Shown here piece after piece: positions 15,721 through 22,163 of a stretch of DNA of 25,721 nt. The DNA lies in IMG/VR virus record IMGVR_UViG_3300013093_000244, positions 1 to 25,721 of that record. One strand, given 5' to 3'. Within the stretch, counting starts at the first letter, position 1, and each line of letters opens with the position of its first letter. The stretch comes from a virus. The notes under the pieces were generated by a model. The model was not told the origin of the DNA. It made no database searches and saw only the letters and a program-made list of their open reading frames with translations. The translations under genes and the position numbers were made by a program.

Positions 15721-17676
15721 ATGGATTACGAAACAGCTAGACGAGTCAAAAGTAGAAGTGTAAAAGAACTTACAATTCGAAACATTGAACAAGGTGAAGG
15801 CATTTTAAATTTTGCTTTGGAAGGATTTGGTCTTGGTTCTGCAAGAAGGGCCATAAGTTCTAAATTAAATGCATCGGTTACAGGATTAATTGAAAAAGTA
15901 GATCCATTAAATTTAGTAAGTAGTCTTTTTGGACCATTTCTAACATCATCTATTGGTAGACTTACTGGTAGAAGTCAAAAAACCAGGGAATATTTTAGGA
16001 AAAAAGCTCAACAAAGACAGCGTGAGAAAAAATATTATACAAAAGTGGCGCCTGGTCGTGCAACTAAATTACGTATGGGTGATTCTACGGTAGATATTCT
16101 TGCCAAAATGTTAAATTTGATGCAAAAAGACCATGATGAAAATTTAAAAAGATTTGAACTTGAATCTATACATAATCGAGCTAGGTCCGATTTAGATGAA
16201 AAGATGCATAAAGAACTTCTTAATATTATTTCAAATTCGATGGGAGATGTTTCTAAACCTAAAAAAGAAAAAGGTAAATCATTTTTTGAAAAACTTAAGG
16301 ATGAATTAGTAAATGTTTTTGATGACCTTAAAAAGGGATTTGAAAAGTTTTCAAAAGTTATTTTAGGTATTGTTGAAGATGTTTTTATTGTATTTAAAGA
16401 TATTTTTAAAGGTATTTTAACGGTATTTGAATTCTTAGGTAAAATTGGATTAAATCTAATACAAATGGTTTTTTCAGGTGTAATGGAAACTTTTGGAAAG
16501 TTTTTTCCTGGTATTTTAGCATTGTCTAAAGTTCTTAATAAATTAAAAAGTGCCTTTATAAGTAAAGTTATTTCATTCGAACAAGAATTAGTATCAATTT
16601 GGAAATGGATCGTTGTATTAAGTCGAAGAATTAGTATAGCTAACAAAAATACTAAAGGTAAAGTAATAAAACTAGCCGTTGATTTAGGGATGAGTGCTCT
16701 TGTTGTCGATATTGCAAAATCGAAAACAGATGATGAAAAGCGAGAAAAAGTTTTAGGATATGCACAGGAGCATAAAGAAGAAATCGAAAAAGATCCTGAA
16801 AAATTTGATGTCATTCAAGACCTATATGATATTGCATCAAGTTTCGGTCTTGATGAGGTTTTAAAATTATCTTCTATGGTTGCCGAAAAATATTTTCCGA
16901 CTGCTAAAGGTATGTCGAATTTTTTTGCGGAAAATTTAAATAAACCAAAAAGTTTTAAAGATTTTGCGACACTTGGATTCTTAGATAAACTAGGCGTTAA
17001 ACTACAAAGTGTGACTACTGATGATTTTGATAATATTTTAGATTATGGCAAAAAAGCCTATGAATACATGAAAGAGAATAACCTAACTCCTGAAATGGCT
17101 AAAAAAGACCAAAAATGGCGTCAACTTGTAATGAGTTACAGAAATGAAGTTTTAATTCCTTATTTAAAAACAGCAGGAATTGAATATAAAGGTGAATATC
17201 CAGAAGACTTTAGCTCTAGGTTTGTTTTAGGTGATAAACCACTTTTTACGGTTTCTTCAGCAATTGAATCTCACGATAGAATTATTGAAGAAAAAGAAAA
17301 AAATCAAAAAGATAAAGAAAAAATTGAGAAATTAAGAAATGATTTTGAGAAATCGTTAGGTTTAGAAAATATTGATCCTAAAAAAATAGAGCAAGACATA
17401 CTGAGTATGAGTCATAAGTTATCTGATATGGCTTCTGGTAAACTAGAAATGTTACCAGGTATGTTACCAGATTTTTCCGATATTACTGAAAAACTTAGAG
17501 GTACTGTTGATAGTGTATTCAGTAAACATGAAGGCGCAACAATTATCAATAAGGTTACTAATAATCTTGGTACAGAACCAGAAATGAAAAATATAACAGG
17601 TGACGGTATAGGTCTTGTAAGAACTACAGAAAGTTCTTTACGTCAATGTCAATCTAATTACGCTATAGCCTGCTAA
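15721..17676 (+). CDS. Tape-measure-like tail protein (gp29 position)
   Basis: The 651-residue product is Lys/Glu/Phe-rich and mostly helical. Residues about 185-330 form long amphipathic and hydrophobic helices (for example FIVFKDIFKGILTVFEFLGK and IGLNLIQMVFSGVMETFGKF), typical of tape-measure proteins that span the tail and can insert into the host membrane. Length is similar to T4 gp29 (590). Residues about 108-133 (KVAPGRATKLRMGDS then DILAKMLNL) duplicate a module of the preceding gene. A long charged coiled-coil zone follows at about 535-580. No named domain is visible. It is the last gene of the rightward operon and ends just before the hairpin at 17690. Confidence 0.65.
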   Translation: MDYETARRVKSRSVKELTIRNIEQGEGILNFALEGFGLGSARRAISSKLNASVTGLIEKVDPLNLVSSLFGPFLTSSIGRLTGRSQKTREYFRKKAQQRQREKKYYTKVAPGRATKLRMGDSTVDILAKMLNLMQKDHDENLKRFELESIHNRARSDLDEKMHKELLNIISNSMGDVSKPKKEKGKSFFEKLKDELVNVFDDLKKGFEKFSKVILGIVEDVFIVFKDIFKGILTVFEFLGKIGLNLIQMVFSGVMETFGKFFPGILALSKVLNKLKSAFISKVISFEQELVSIWKWIVVLSRRISIANKNTKGKVIKLAVDLGMSALVVDIAKSKTDDEKREKVLGYAQEHKEEIEKDPEKFDVIQDLYDIASSFGLDEVLKLSSMVAEKYFPTAKGMSNFFAENLNKPKSFKDFATLGFLDKLGVKLQSVTTDDFDNILDYGKKAYEYMKENNLTPEMAKKDQKWRQLVMSYRNEVLIPYLKTAGIEYKGEYPEDFSSRFVLGDKPLFTVSSAIESHDRIIEEKEKNQKDKEKIEKLRNDFEKSLGLENIDPKKIEQDILSMSHKLSDMASGKLEMLPGMLPDFSDITEKLRGTVDSVFSKHEGATIINKVTNNLGTEPEMKNITGDGIGLVRTTESSLRQCQSNYAIAC

Positions 17677-17677
17677 C

Positions 17678-17700
17678 AAAAAACCCACCTTGCGGTGGGT
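17678..17700 (-). terminator. Rho-independent terminator between converging operons
   Basis: A perfect 7-bp stem (ACCCACC, loop TTGC, GGTGGGT at 17683-17700) is followed on the minus strand by six T residues, a good terminator for the leftward rubrerythrin transcript. On the plus strand the stem is followed by TCTAAAA, a poor T tract, so any effect on the rightward tail operon would be weaker. Confidence 0.8.
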
Positions 17701-17737
17701 CTAAAACTCTTCAGAAGACACTTAAGAAGAAAGAGTT

Positions 17738-17869
17738 TTAAATGAGTTCGTAGTCTTCCTTACCACATCCACACTCTGGACATTCAAAATCTTCAGGTAA
17801 TGTTTCCCATTTACCTTCAGTCTCCTCATCATGTATGTGTCCACATACTAAACATACGTGTTCTTTCAT
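17738..17869 (-). CDS. Stand-alone rubredoxin domain, partner of the rubrerythrin
   Basis: A 43-residue ORF reads MKEHVCLVCGHIHDEETEG, a short linker, then FECPECGCGKEDYELI. C6-x2-C9 and C30-x2-C33 form the iron-binding set of a rubredoxin domain; C35 is extra. In classic rubrerythrins this domain is fused to the C-terminus of the diiron domain and passes electrons to it. Here it starts in a different frame, with ATG overlapping the rubrerythrin TGA (ATGA), and a strong GGAGG site sits 4 nt before its ATG, inside the rubrerythrin gene. Together the two ORFs (149 + 43 residues) equal the usual length of a fused rubrerythrin (about 191). Confidence 0.85.
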   Translation of the reverse strand: MKEHVCLVCGHIHDEETEGKWETLPEDFECPECGCGKEDYELI

Positions 17870-18315
17870 AGAGCCTCCAATACTTTAGTGTATGCATCAG
17901 CGTGTCTTTTCTCTACTTTAGCAAGAGCCGCAAACTTCTTTTCAGCCTTCTTTAGAACTTCTTTGAATTGTTCAGCGTGTTCTTTAGATTCTGCAATTTG
18001 TTCTTGTATCTCTTTTTGGGCTTCAGATTTACCTTCTGCAACTGCAATAGAATAAAACTGAGGATACATTTCTGTAAACTCATATGTTTCACCATCGATT
18101 GCCTTCTGTAAACATTCTTTAGTTGAAGGCTTACCGATTAACAATTCTAAATGGCTCCATGCGTGTAAGATTTCTTGGTCAGCAGTATGTTCAAAGTGTT
18201 TTGCAACCTCTTCAAAACCTTCTTCCCTAGCAATCTTTGCAAAATATCTATACTTGATATGTGCCATGGACTCTCCTGCCAAGGCACTCTCAAGGTTTTT
18301 GAGAGTGACACTCAT
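17866..18315 (-). CDS. Rubrerythrin diiron (ferritin-like) domain protein
   Basis: The 149-residue protein is a four-helix ferritin-like domain with all the diiron ligands expected of rubrerythrin. E15, E48 and H51 (ADQEILHA), E76 and E79 (GETYEFTEMYP), and E109 and E112 (AESKEH) keep the spacing I recall for Desulfovibrio rubrerythrin (E20, E53, H56, E94, E97, E127, E130), except for a shorter middle loop. The enzyme reduces hydrogen peroxide to water and needs a rubredoxin domain as electron carrier; the next ORF supplies one. It starts 1 nt after the gp32 stop, with AGAGGA in the gp32 end as ribosome site, so it is co-expressed with replication genes. The role, peroxide protection during infection, is inference. 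Confidence 0.9.
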   Translation of the reverse strand: MSVTLKNLESALAGESMAHIKYRYFAKIAREEGFEEVAKHFEHTADQEILHAWSHLELLIGKPSTKECLQKAIDGETYEFTEMYPQFYSIAVAEGKSEAQKEIQEQIAESKEHAEQFKEVLKKAEKKFAALAKVEKRHADAYTKVLEAL

Positions 18316-18316
18316 A

Positions 18317-19207
18317 TTAATCTTCCTCTGCTAATTTTGCGAAATAATCTAAATCGTCATCTTCAGCTAACTCAGGTTCAGCACTAAACGAACGTTGAGC
18401 AACTTTAGGTGTCTCTTTGAGAATTTCTACTGTTGTTTTACCGGCAGTATCTACTAACCCAAGAACTTTGTCAAGGCGTTTCTTCAAGTCATCATATGAT
18501 TTAAACTCTTTTTCACCCACAAGAACTTGTAGTGAATGTTCAGAGTTATAAATCTTTTCTAGTTTTGCATCATCTTCACTCAATGGTGCTGGTGTAGCAA
18601 ACTCAGACTTATCATAAGATTGATAGCCATCAACTTTACGAATCTTCAATTTGAAGTTCGCACCTTTCCACAAATCAAATGGGTCGAATGGTTTTTCATC
18701 AGGGAATGTAGGATTCCATGCTTCTACCAATTTTTCATAGATTTTCTTACCGTACTTGAATAAAAATACTTTACCTTCATTCTCTGGATGCTTAGGGTCA
18801 GAAACAATGTATACATTAGATACGTAATTTAACTTACGCTTTCTATCTCTTGCTACTTGTTTGTTTGCCTCGATGCCAGAATTCCATAACAAACTATTAC
18901 TCTCACAAACAGGACAATTCTTACCTTGAGTTGTCAAACAATTATCAATTAACCAGCCACCAGGACCTTGAAAGCCATGATGCCAGTATTTGACCCATTG
19001 TAAACCATCTTCACCATCTTGCGGTGGTGTAGGTAAGAAACGTATTTCAGCCATACCATTACCAGCCTTATCGACTTCTGGTTTCCAAAATAGTTCTTTG
19101 TTTGATGCACCATCGAATGAGGTGTTGAGTGCTTCAGCGGCTTTTGCAAGACGGTCTAGATTTGAACCTTCTTCCGCTCTTTTCTTTAGTTTAGAAAAAT
19201 CTACCAT
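18317..19207 (-). CDS. gp32: Single-stranded DNA-binding protein gp32
   Basis: The 296-residue product matches T4 gp32 in length (301) and layout: a basic N-terminal segment for cooperativity, an OB core starting near KELFWKPEVDKAG, the zinc site H77-x12-C90-x7-C98-x2-C101, and an acidic C-terminal tail (AEDDDLDYFAKLAEED) that recruits partner proteins such as gp59. It coats single-stranded DNA during replication, recombination and repair. AAGGA lies 7 nt before ATG. A late-type TATAAATA motif lies 65 nt upstream. It shares an operon with gp59 and gp33-like, and with the rubrerythrin genes downstream. Confidence 0.95.
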   Translation of the reverse strand: MVDFSKLKKRAEEGSNLDRLAKAAEALNTSFDGASNKELFWKPEVDKAGNGMAEIRFLPTPPQDGEDGLQWVKYWHHGFQGPGGWLIDNCLTTQGKNCPVCESNSLLWNSGIEANKQVARDRKRKLNYVSNVYIVSDPKHPENEGKVFLFKYGKKIYEKLVEAWNPTFPDEKPFDPFDLWKGANFKLKIRKVDGYQSYDKSEFATPAPLSEDDAKLEKIYNSEHSLQVLVGEKEFKSYDDLKKRLDKVLGLVDTAGKTTVEILKETPKVAQRSFSAEPELAEDDDLDYFAKLAEED

Positions 19208-19271
19208 GTGTATTTCCTTTCGTTGTATACGTTGTATTTTCGTTTGATTTCACAGTTTTCATAATATAGTC

Positions 19272-19279
19272 TATTTATA
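19272..19279 (-). promoter_or_regulatory. Late promoter motif before gp32
   Basis: The minus strand reads TATAAATA, overlapping the stop region of the HAD phosphatase gene and lying 65 nt upstream of the gp32 ATG. This would let gp32 and the rubrerythrin pair be made late in infection in addition to read-through from upstream. The intergenic gap of about 67 nt otherwise holds only the gp32 leader. Confidence 0.5.
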
Positions 19280-19754
19280 AGAGTTTTTGTAACTCTTTTA
19301 TTGTTTCTTTGGCATTTTTATGCCAAATTGCAATTCCACCGGCTTCAATCCAATCGTCAATAACACTTCTAGTGTCATCAATAATGATTGAGTCCTTATT
19401 CGCAAATTTGTACTTGAGAGCCTTACCAGGTACAAAATGTCTTGGGTATTCGATACCGTATTTCTTTAACCATATAGTCTTCTGTTCAGAGATTGTTTCG
19501 TGCGAATCTTCTCTTGCAGATGAGGATAGAATGTGTATAGGAGGGTAGGCTTCATTTAAGAACTGTATGAGTTCTTTCATGTCTTCCATAGGCTCAAGTG
19601 TTTCAAATTGACGAGTCTCGATGAAATGTGTAAAACTCTTACCGAATGTACCTTTACGTTCAGCCATATCGGTATGATTATTATACAATTCTTGATATCG
19701 TTTTTGAAAATCACAGATGACACCATCCATGTCTAAGTAAATTGTTTCAATCAT
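19275..19754 (-). CDS. HAD-superfamily phosphatase, 5'(3')-deoxyribonucleotidase-like
   Basis: The 159-residue protein has HAD motif I near the start (Y6-L-D8-M-D10-G-V), motif II at ILSSSAR (about residues 74-80), a lysine in GKALKYK, and motif III/IV in SIIIDDTRSVIDDW (about 121-134). The DMDGV form and size fit the NT5C-type 5'-nucleotidases seen in phages, which remove phosphate from deoxynucleoside monophosphates. A role in nucleotide turnover fits its neighbours gp59 and gp32. It overlaps the gp59 stop by 4 nt. Substrate cannot be told from sequence. Confidence 0.8.
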   Translation of the reverse strand: MIETIYLDMDGVICDFQKRYQELYNNHTDMAERKGTFGKSFTHFIETRQFETLEPMEDMKELIQFLNEAYPPIHILSSSAREDSHETISEQKTIWLKKYGIEYPRHFVPGKALKYKFANKDSIIIDDTRSVIDDWIEAGGIAIWHKNAKETIKELQKLL

Positions 19755-20356
19755 AATAAATGTTCCTTCATAATATCTCTACATTGATCCTTATCAAATT
19801 TTAAAAATGGGGTATATTTTAAAATAAGATTTCTTTTCTGAGGCCATATTATAGTTTCAGAAATCTTTTCCGACCACATTGTGGTAAACTTTAATATACT
19901 TTCCATGATACATATTGTTTCAAGTTTGATATCGCCGTGTAGCCATTCGGAAAGTAATTTTGGGTATTCACCATGATTCACTTTCAGTAGCTCAGATGGG
20001 TTATCTTTAACTAAATCTTTTAAATGCATTATATCTTGTTCAAACGCATATGTCAAAGATTGTTTTGTTTTTTGCCATTTGCGGTAGACTTCATCAGATT
20101 CTGTATCAAGTAAATCACCAGCCCATTTCACATTTCGTATCAAGAAATTAGCAACTAAAAAATCCATCAATTCATCATAGGAGTATTTTTTTGCAAGTTT
20201 GTAGAATTGAAATTTATCTTTTCTTCTTGCAAACTGATCCTTGGTAACATTAGACTTTCCGTTATACTTAAAATAATCATAAGAATCAGTAGTAAAATGG
20301 AGTTTGATGGCATTATAAAGTGAACAAGCCGCAAAGCCTGTATTCTCATCATTCAT
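19751..20356 (-). CDS. gp59: Helicase loader gp59
   Basis: The 201-residue product aligns by eye with T4 gp59 (217). Shared features are YNAIKLHF (T4 YKLYLMIKQH), KDQFARRKDKFQFYKLAKKY (T4 AYQKRRDKYFFQKLSEKY), the DELMDFLVANFL block, WAGDLLD (T4 WIGDISD), and FEQDI. gp59 loads the gp41 replicative helicase onto gp32-coated forks. It overlaps the gp33-like gene by 4 nt and the HAD gene by 4 nt. The gp32 gene in the same operon encodes its physical partner. Confidence 0.9.
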   Translation of the reverse strand: MNDENTGFAACSLYNAIKLHFTTDSYDYFKYNGKSNVTKDQFARRKDKFQFYKLAKKYSYDELMDFLVANFLIRNVKWAGDLLDTESDEVYRKWQKTKQSLTYAFEQDIMHLKDLVKDNPSELLKVNHGEYPKLLSEWLHGDIKLETICIMESILKFTTMWSEKISETIIWPQKRNLILKYTPFLKFDKDQCRDIMKEHLL

Positions 20357-20580
20357 ATTGGTAGTTTAGAAGTTCTCTTAAGTAGATTTAATTCTTGTGC
20401 CTCATCTCGTATCTTTACTTTCAATGCCGAGGTGAGTAGTTTTGATGCCACATCAACCTCAAGGCCTGTCTGTTCACAATGCCAAAGAATTGCTTCCATT
20501 TTAGATATTCTTTTGTCTGTTGATATTGTTTCAATCAAAAGAGAAAAGTCGCTTATTTCAGATTTAGTTGGTGTTGTCAT
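20353..20580 (-). CDS. gp33: Late transcription accessory factor, gp33-like
   Basis: This 75-residue protein resembles the short gp33-type late-transcription factors of aquatic T4-like phages: a helical middle, RISKMEAILWHCEQTGLEVD, and a C-terminal EAQELNLLKRTSKLPI. In T4, gp33 (112 residues) binds the RNA polymerase beta flap and links it to the sliding clamp at late promoters; the hydrophobic, basic C-terminus fits that kind of binding. gp33 next to gp59 also matches T4, where 33, 59 and 32 lie together. No ribosome site precedes ATG, and a promoter lies so close that the message may be leaderless. Confidence 0.68.
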   Translation of the reverse strand: MTTPTKSEISDFSLLIETISTDKRISKMEAILWHCEQTGLEVDVASKLLTSALKVKIRDEAQELNLLKRTSKLPI

Positions 20581-20586
20581 AGTATA

Positions 20587-20615
20587 ATTATATCACAATT
20601 AAGTTAATAAGTCAA
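20587..20615 (-). promoter_or_regulatory. Sigma70-type promoter for gp33-gp59-HAD operon
   Basis: On the minus strand TTGACT (20615-20610) and TATAAT (20592-20587) are 17 bp apart, only one base from full consensus. The predicted start, about 7 nt past the -10, falls at or beside 20580, the first base of the gp33-like ATG. The -35 lies just after the endolysin stop. Confidence 0.8.
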
Positions 20616-20616
20616 G

Positions 20617-21108
20617 TTAATATTTTGCATAAAACACATGATTGCCAATTATTTTTACTGGATGAATATTTGTCCAACCAGGATGTACATATGTGGCATG
20701 ATAGAACATCACATTTGCTTTTGCAATGTCTTTGTGCAATATTGGTTCTGTTAATGCTTTTCTGGCAACTATAACAGATTCTTCCCATGCATATTCATTA
20801 CGAACAGGATAAGATTTCTCGCATGTCCATGTGAACTGGCAAGTTTCACCAGTCTTTTGATACACTACACCACATATATCCGATGGATAGTTTTTGTTTT
20901 GTGTACGATTCATCACCACTTGGGCTACTGCTAGTTTACCTTCATAAGGTTCCATAGCGGCTTCATAATATAAGTTTTTTGCCATACAAAGTATTTGTTT
21001 GTTGAACTCTGCTTTAATTGTATCTGTTAAAGTAGAGGGTTGTTTAGCATTAGTTGTAATAAGTGTCAATGCTAAAATAAAAATGATAGTTTTGCTAAAA
21101 AACTTCAT
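20617..21108 (-). CDS. Secreted SleB-type cell wall hydrolase (endolysin)
   Basis: The 163-residue protein has an N-terminal signal sequence or signal-anchor (KTIIFILALTLITTNA, residues about 6-21) and a Hydrolase_2/SleB domain. LCMAKNLYYEAAMEPYEGKL then AVAQVVMNR (about residues 40-68) includes the catalytic glutamate E49 in the YYEA motif. The C-terminal half has TCQFTWTCE and FYHATYVHPGW, also typical. The enzyme cleaves peptidoglycan glycan strands. The signal means Sec export to the periplasm, so timing would not need a classical pore-forming holin for release. A GGAG ribosome site (AGCAGGAGAAC) precedes ATG. No holin or spanin is recognisable in the window. Confidence 0.85.
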   Translation of the reverse strand: MKFFSKTIIFILALTLITTNAKQPSTLTDTIKAEFNKQILCMAKNLYYEAAMEPYEGKLAVAQVVMNRTQNKNYPSDICGVVYQKTGETCQFTWTCEKSYPVRNEYAWEESVIVARKALTEPILHKDIAKANVMFYHATYVHPGWTNIHPVKIIGNHVFYAKY

Positions 21109-21200
21109 TAGTTCTCCTGCTGATTGAGCATACTCTGATGAGTTGCTGGCCTTCTATGTAGTTTGAAGGATGGAATTATGAATAGCGTAGATTCATAATA

Positions 21201-21221
21201 GGGGTTTTTATGAAGAACCCC
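21201..21221 (-). terminator. Possible terminator after the outer-membrane protein gene
   Basis: A hairpin with a 6-bp stem (GGGGTT at 21201-21206 pairing AACCCC at 21216-21221, 9-nt loop) lies 20 nt past the OMP stop. On the minus strand the stem is followed by TATTATG, a weak T tract, so efficiency is uncertain. The rest of the 133-nt gap before the endolysin shows only that gene's ribosome site and a short GAAT/ATTC inverted repeat. Confidence 0.5.
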
Positions 21222-21241
21222 ATAACTTCTCTAATTATTTA

Positions 21242-21718
21242 TTAGAATGATACTTTTACACCGGCAAGATATGTATTGCCGTTAAAAGATTTTGTAGTAG
21301 ATCCACTTGCACTTGCTTCATAACGATAGTCGGCAGTTAATGCAACGTCCTTAAGAACATCAACTGAAACGCCAGCACCAACTACACCAGCAAAGCCGGT
21401 ATCTTTAGCTTTTGTATTGAATTGATTGAGTCGTTGATCTATGAATAAACCACCAACTTTAACAGTAGCTGTAGCAGGACCGAATTTTGCAACATCGTAA
21501 CCAGCAACTAAACTTAACTTTGTAGTATCTGTTTTCTGGTAGAAATCTACACCAGCAGTAGCAGATAATTTGTTAAAATGTTGACCTACGGTTAGACCTA
21601 AGCCTGCATCTGAATGGTTATTATCTGTACGGTCACTTGAACCATTAATACCCACTTCTAATGCACTTGCACCTAATACAAATGTAGCCAATAAAGTGGC
21701 TAGTAACGTTTTTTTCAT
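21242..21718 (-). CDS. Outer-membrane beta-barrel protein with signal peptide
   Basis: The 158-residue protein starts MKKTLLATLLATFVLGASA, a clear Sec signal peptide with cleavage near residue 19. The mature part shows alternating hydrophobic/polar strands (LSLVAGYDVAKF, VALTADYRYEASAS, YLAGVKVSF) and ends in Phe, the usual BAM-recognised C-terminus of Gram-negative outer-membrane proteins. About eight strands fit the OmpA/OmpX/Lom type. AGGAG lies before ATG. The gene stands alone between two hairpins and directly follows the tmRNA terminator, so its own promoter is not obvious. Phage barrels such as lambda Lom alter the lysogen or cell surface; here blocking of receptor or superinfection is possible but inferred. 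Confidence 0.8.
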   Translation of the reverse strand: MKKTLLATLLATFVLGASALEVGINGSSDRTDNNHSDAGLGLTVGQHFNKLSATAGVDFYQKTDTTKLSLVAGYDVAKFGPATATVKVGGLFIDQRLNQFNTKAKDTGFAGVVGAGVSVDVLKDVALTADYRYEASASGSTTKSFNGNTYLAGVKVSF

Positions 21719-21736
21719 TTAAACTCCTTTTAGTTG

Positions 21737-21774
21737 AAAAATTGATTGGTTATTCTGTTACTAGGAAACCAATC
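21737..21774 (-). terminator. Terminator after the tmRNA gene
   Basis: On the minus strand GATTGGTT (21774-21767) pairs perfectly with AACCAATC (21751-21744), loop 15 nt, followed by AATTTTT. It lies 18 nt past the tag stop codon and ends the tmRNA transcript before the OMP gene. Confidence 0.75.
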
Positions 21775-21791
21775 GAAACCCTAAGCCACGT

Positions 21792-21824
21792 TTATGCGGC
21801 TAATGCGAATAACTCATCGTTTGC
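21792..21824 (-). other. tmRNA tag reading frame (ANDELFALAA-stop)
   Basis: The resume codon GCA at 21824-21822 opens ten codons giving ANDELFALAA and ends at TAA. The AND start and the ALAA end are hallmarks of proteobacterial proteolysis tags recognised by ClpXP/ClpAP. E. coli has ANDENYALAA, and many betaproteobacteria have ANDxxFALAA forms. The sequence just before GCA (AATAACT) resembles the conserved region that positions the resume codon. Confidence 0.93.
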
Positions 21825-21908
21825 AGTTATTAAATTTTGCTTTTAACGTCTACTCCTGACGAGTTGTCTGTGCCTCTACTTGTTGCCCTGTCGAAACTAT
21901 GCAGGCCC

Positions 21909-21967
21909 ATCAAAAGCATACTATCTCTACTTAAAGTTTATCAGCAAGCCGACTCACAGTATGCTTT
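21909..21967 (-). other. tmRNA intervening transcribed segment with stem
   Basis: This 59-nt spacer joins the acceptor 3' end to the coding 5' end. Its ends form a perfect 11-bp inverted repeat (AGTATGCTTTT at 21958-21968 and AAAAGCATACT at 21912-21922), which stacks beyond the acceptor stem and presents the precursor as a hairpin for processing by tRNA-type nucleases. The loop holds about 35 nt. Confidence 0.8.
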
Positions 21968-22163
21968 TGGTGGACCTGGGGGGATTCGCACCCCCGTCCA
22001 AAACACTTTTCGATTTACTTCATACAACCATAATCATCTAACAGATTGCGTTTGCTTTCTCTTAAATGATTTTCTTAAAATCTTAAGCCACAGTTTTTTA
22101 GCTTTTCTTTTTTGATGCTTAAACTCTGCTTTGTTTAGCTTGAAGATTAACTTTTCAGTTTTC

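Larger units (their letters stand above)
21775..22157 (-). ncRNA. ssrA: Circularly permuted (two-piece) tmRNA, tag ANDELFALAA
   Basis: Read on the minus strand, the acceptor piece comes first. It ends in a T arm (GGGGG, loop TGCGAAT, CCCCC at 21995-21979), the acceptor 3' strand CAGGTCC (21978-21972), discriminator A and an encoded CCA (21970-21968). A 59-nt intervening segment follows. The coding piece then begins at 21908 with GGGCCTG, which pairs over all 7 positions with CAGGTCC, including G3:U70, the alanine identity signal. Next come GTTTCGACAGGG (D-arm region), a candidate H-type pseudoknot (ACTC/GAGT with GTC/GAC, 21864-21848), then the tag frame and TAA. CAGACAAC in the coding piece can pair with GTTGTATG in the acceptor piece as helix 2. 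The tRNA half order is permuted, as known for alpha- and some betaproteobacteria. The 5' end given is the predicted transcript start; mature piece ends are not known. It rescues stalled ribosomes with host SmpB. Confidence 0.92.

Noticed and set aside
16035-16814. A 259-codon minus-strand ORF opposite the tape-measure-like gene.
   Set aside because: It has the Ser/Phe/Ile-rich composition of an antisense shadow of a Lys/Glu-rich gene, with no ribosome site or known motif.
17860-17880. A programmed frameshift joining rubrerythrin and rubredoxin.
   Set aside because: No slippery heptamer is visible at the overlap, and GGAGG 4 nt before the second ATG explains separate translation better. Not excluded.
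21968-22000. A possible ordinary tRNA suggested by a perfect T arm and CCA.
   Set aside because: No anticodon or D arm stands upstream at tRNA spacing; the matching acceptor strand lies downstream beyond the spacer, as expected for permuted tmRNA.
21837-22115. A plus-strand ORF containing GGPGGIRTPVQ.
   Set aside because: It is antisense to the tmRNA T arm and acceptor; this peptide is a common artefact of translating tRNA-like ends.
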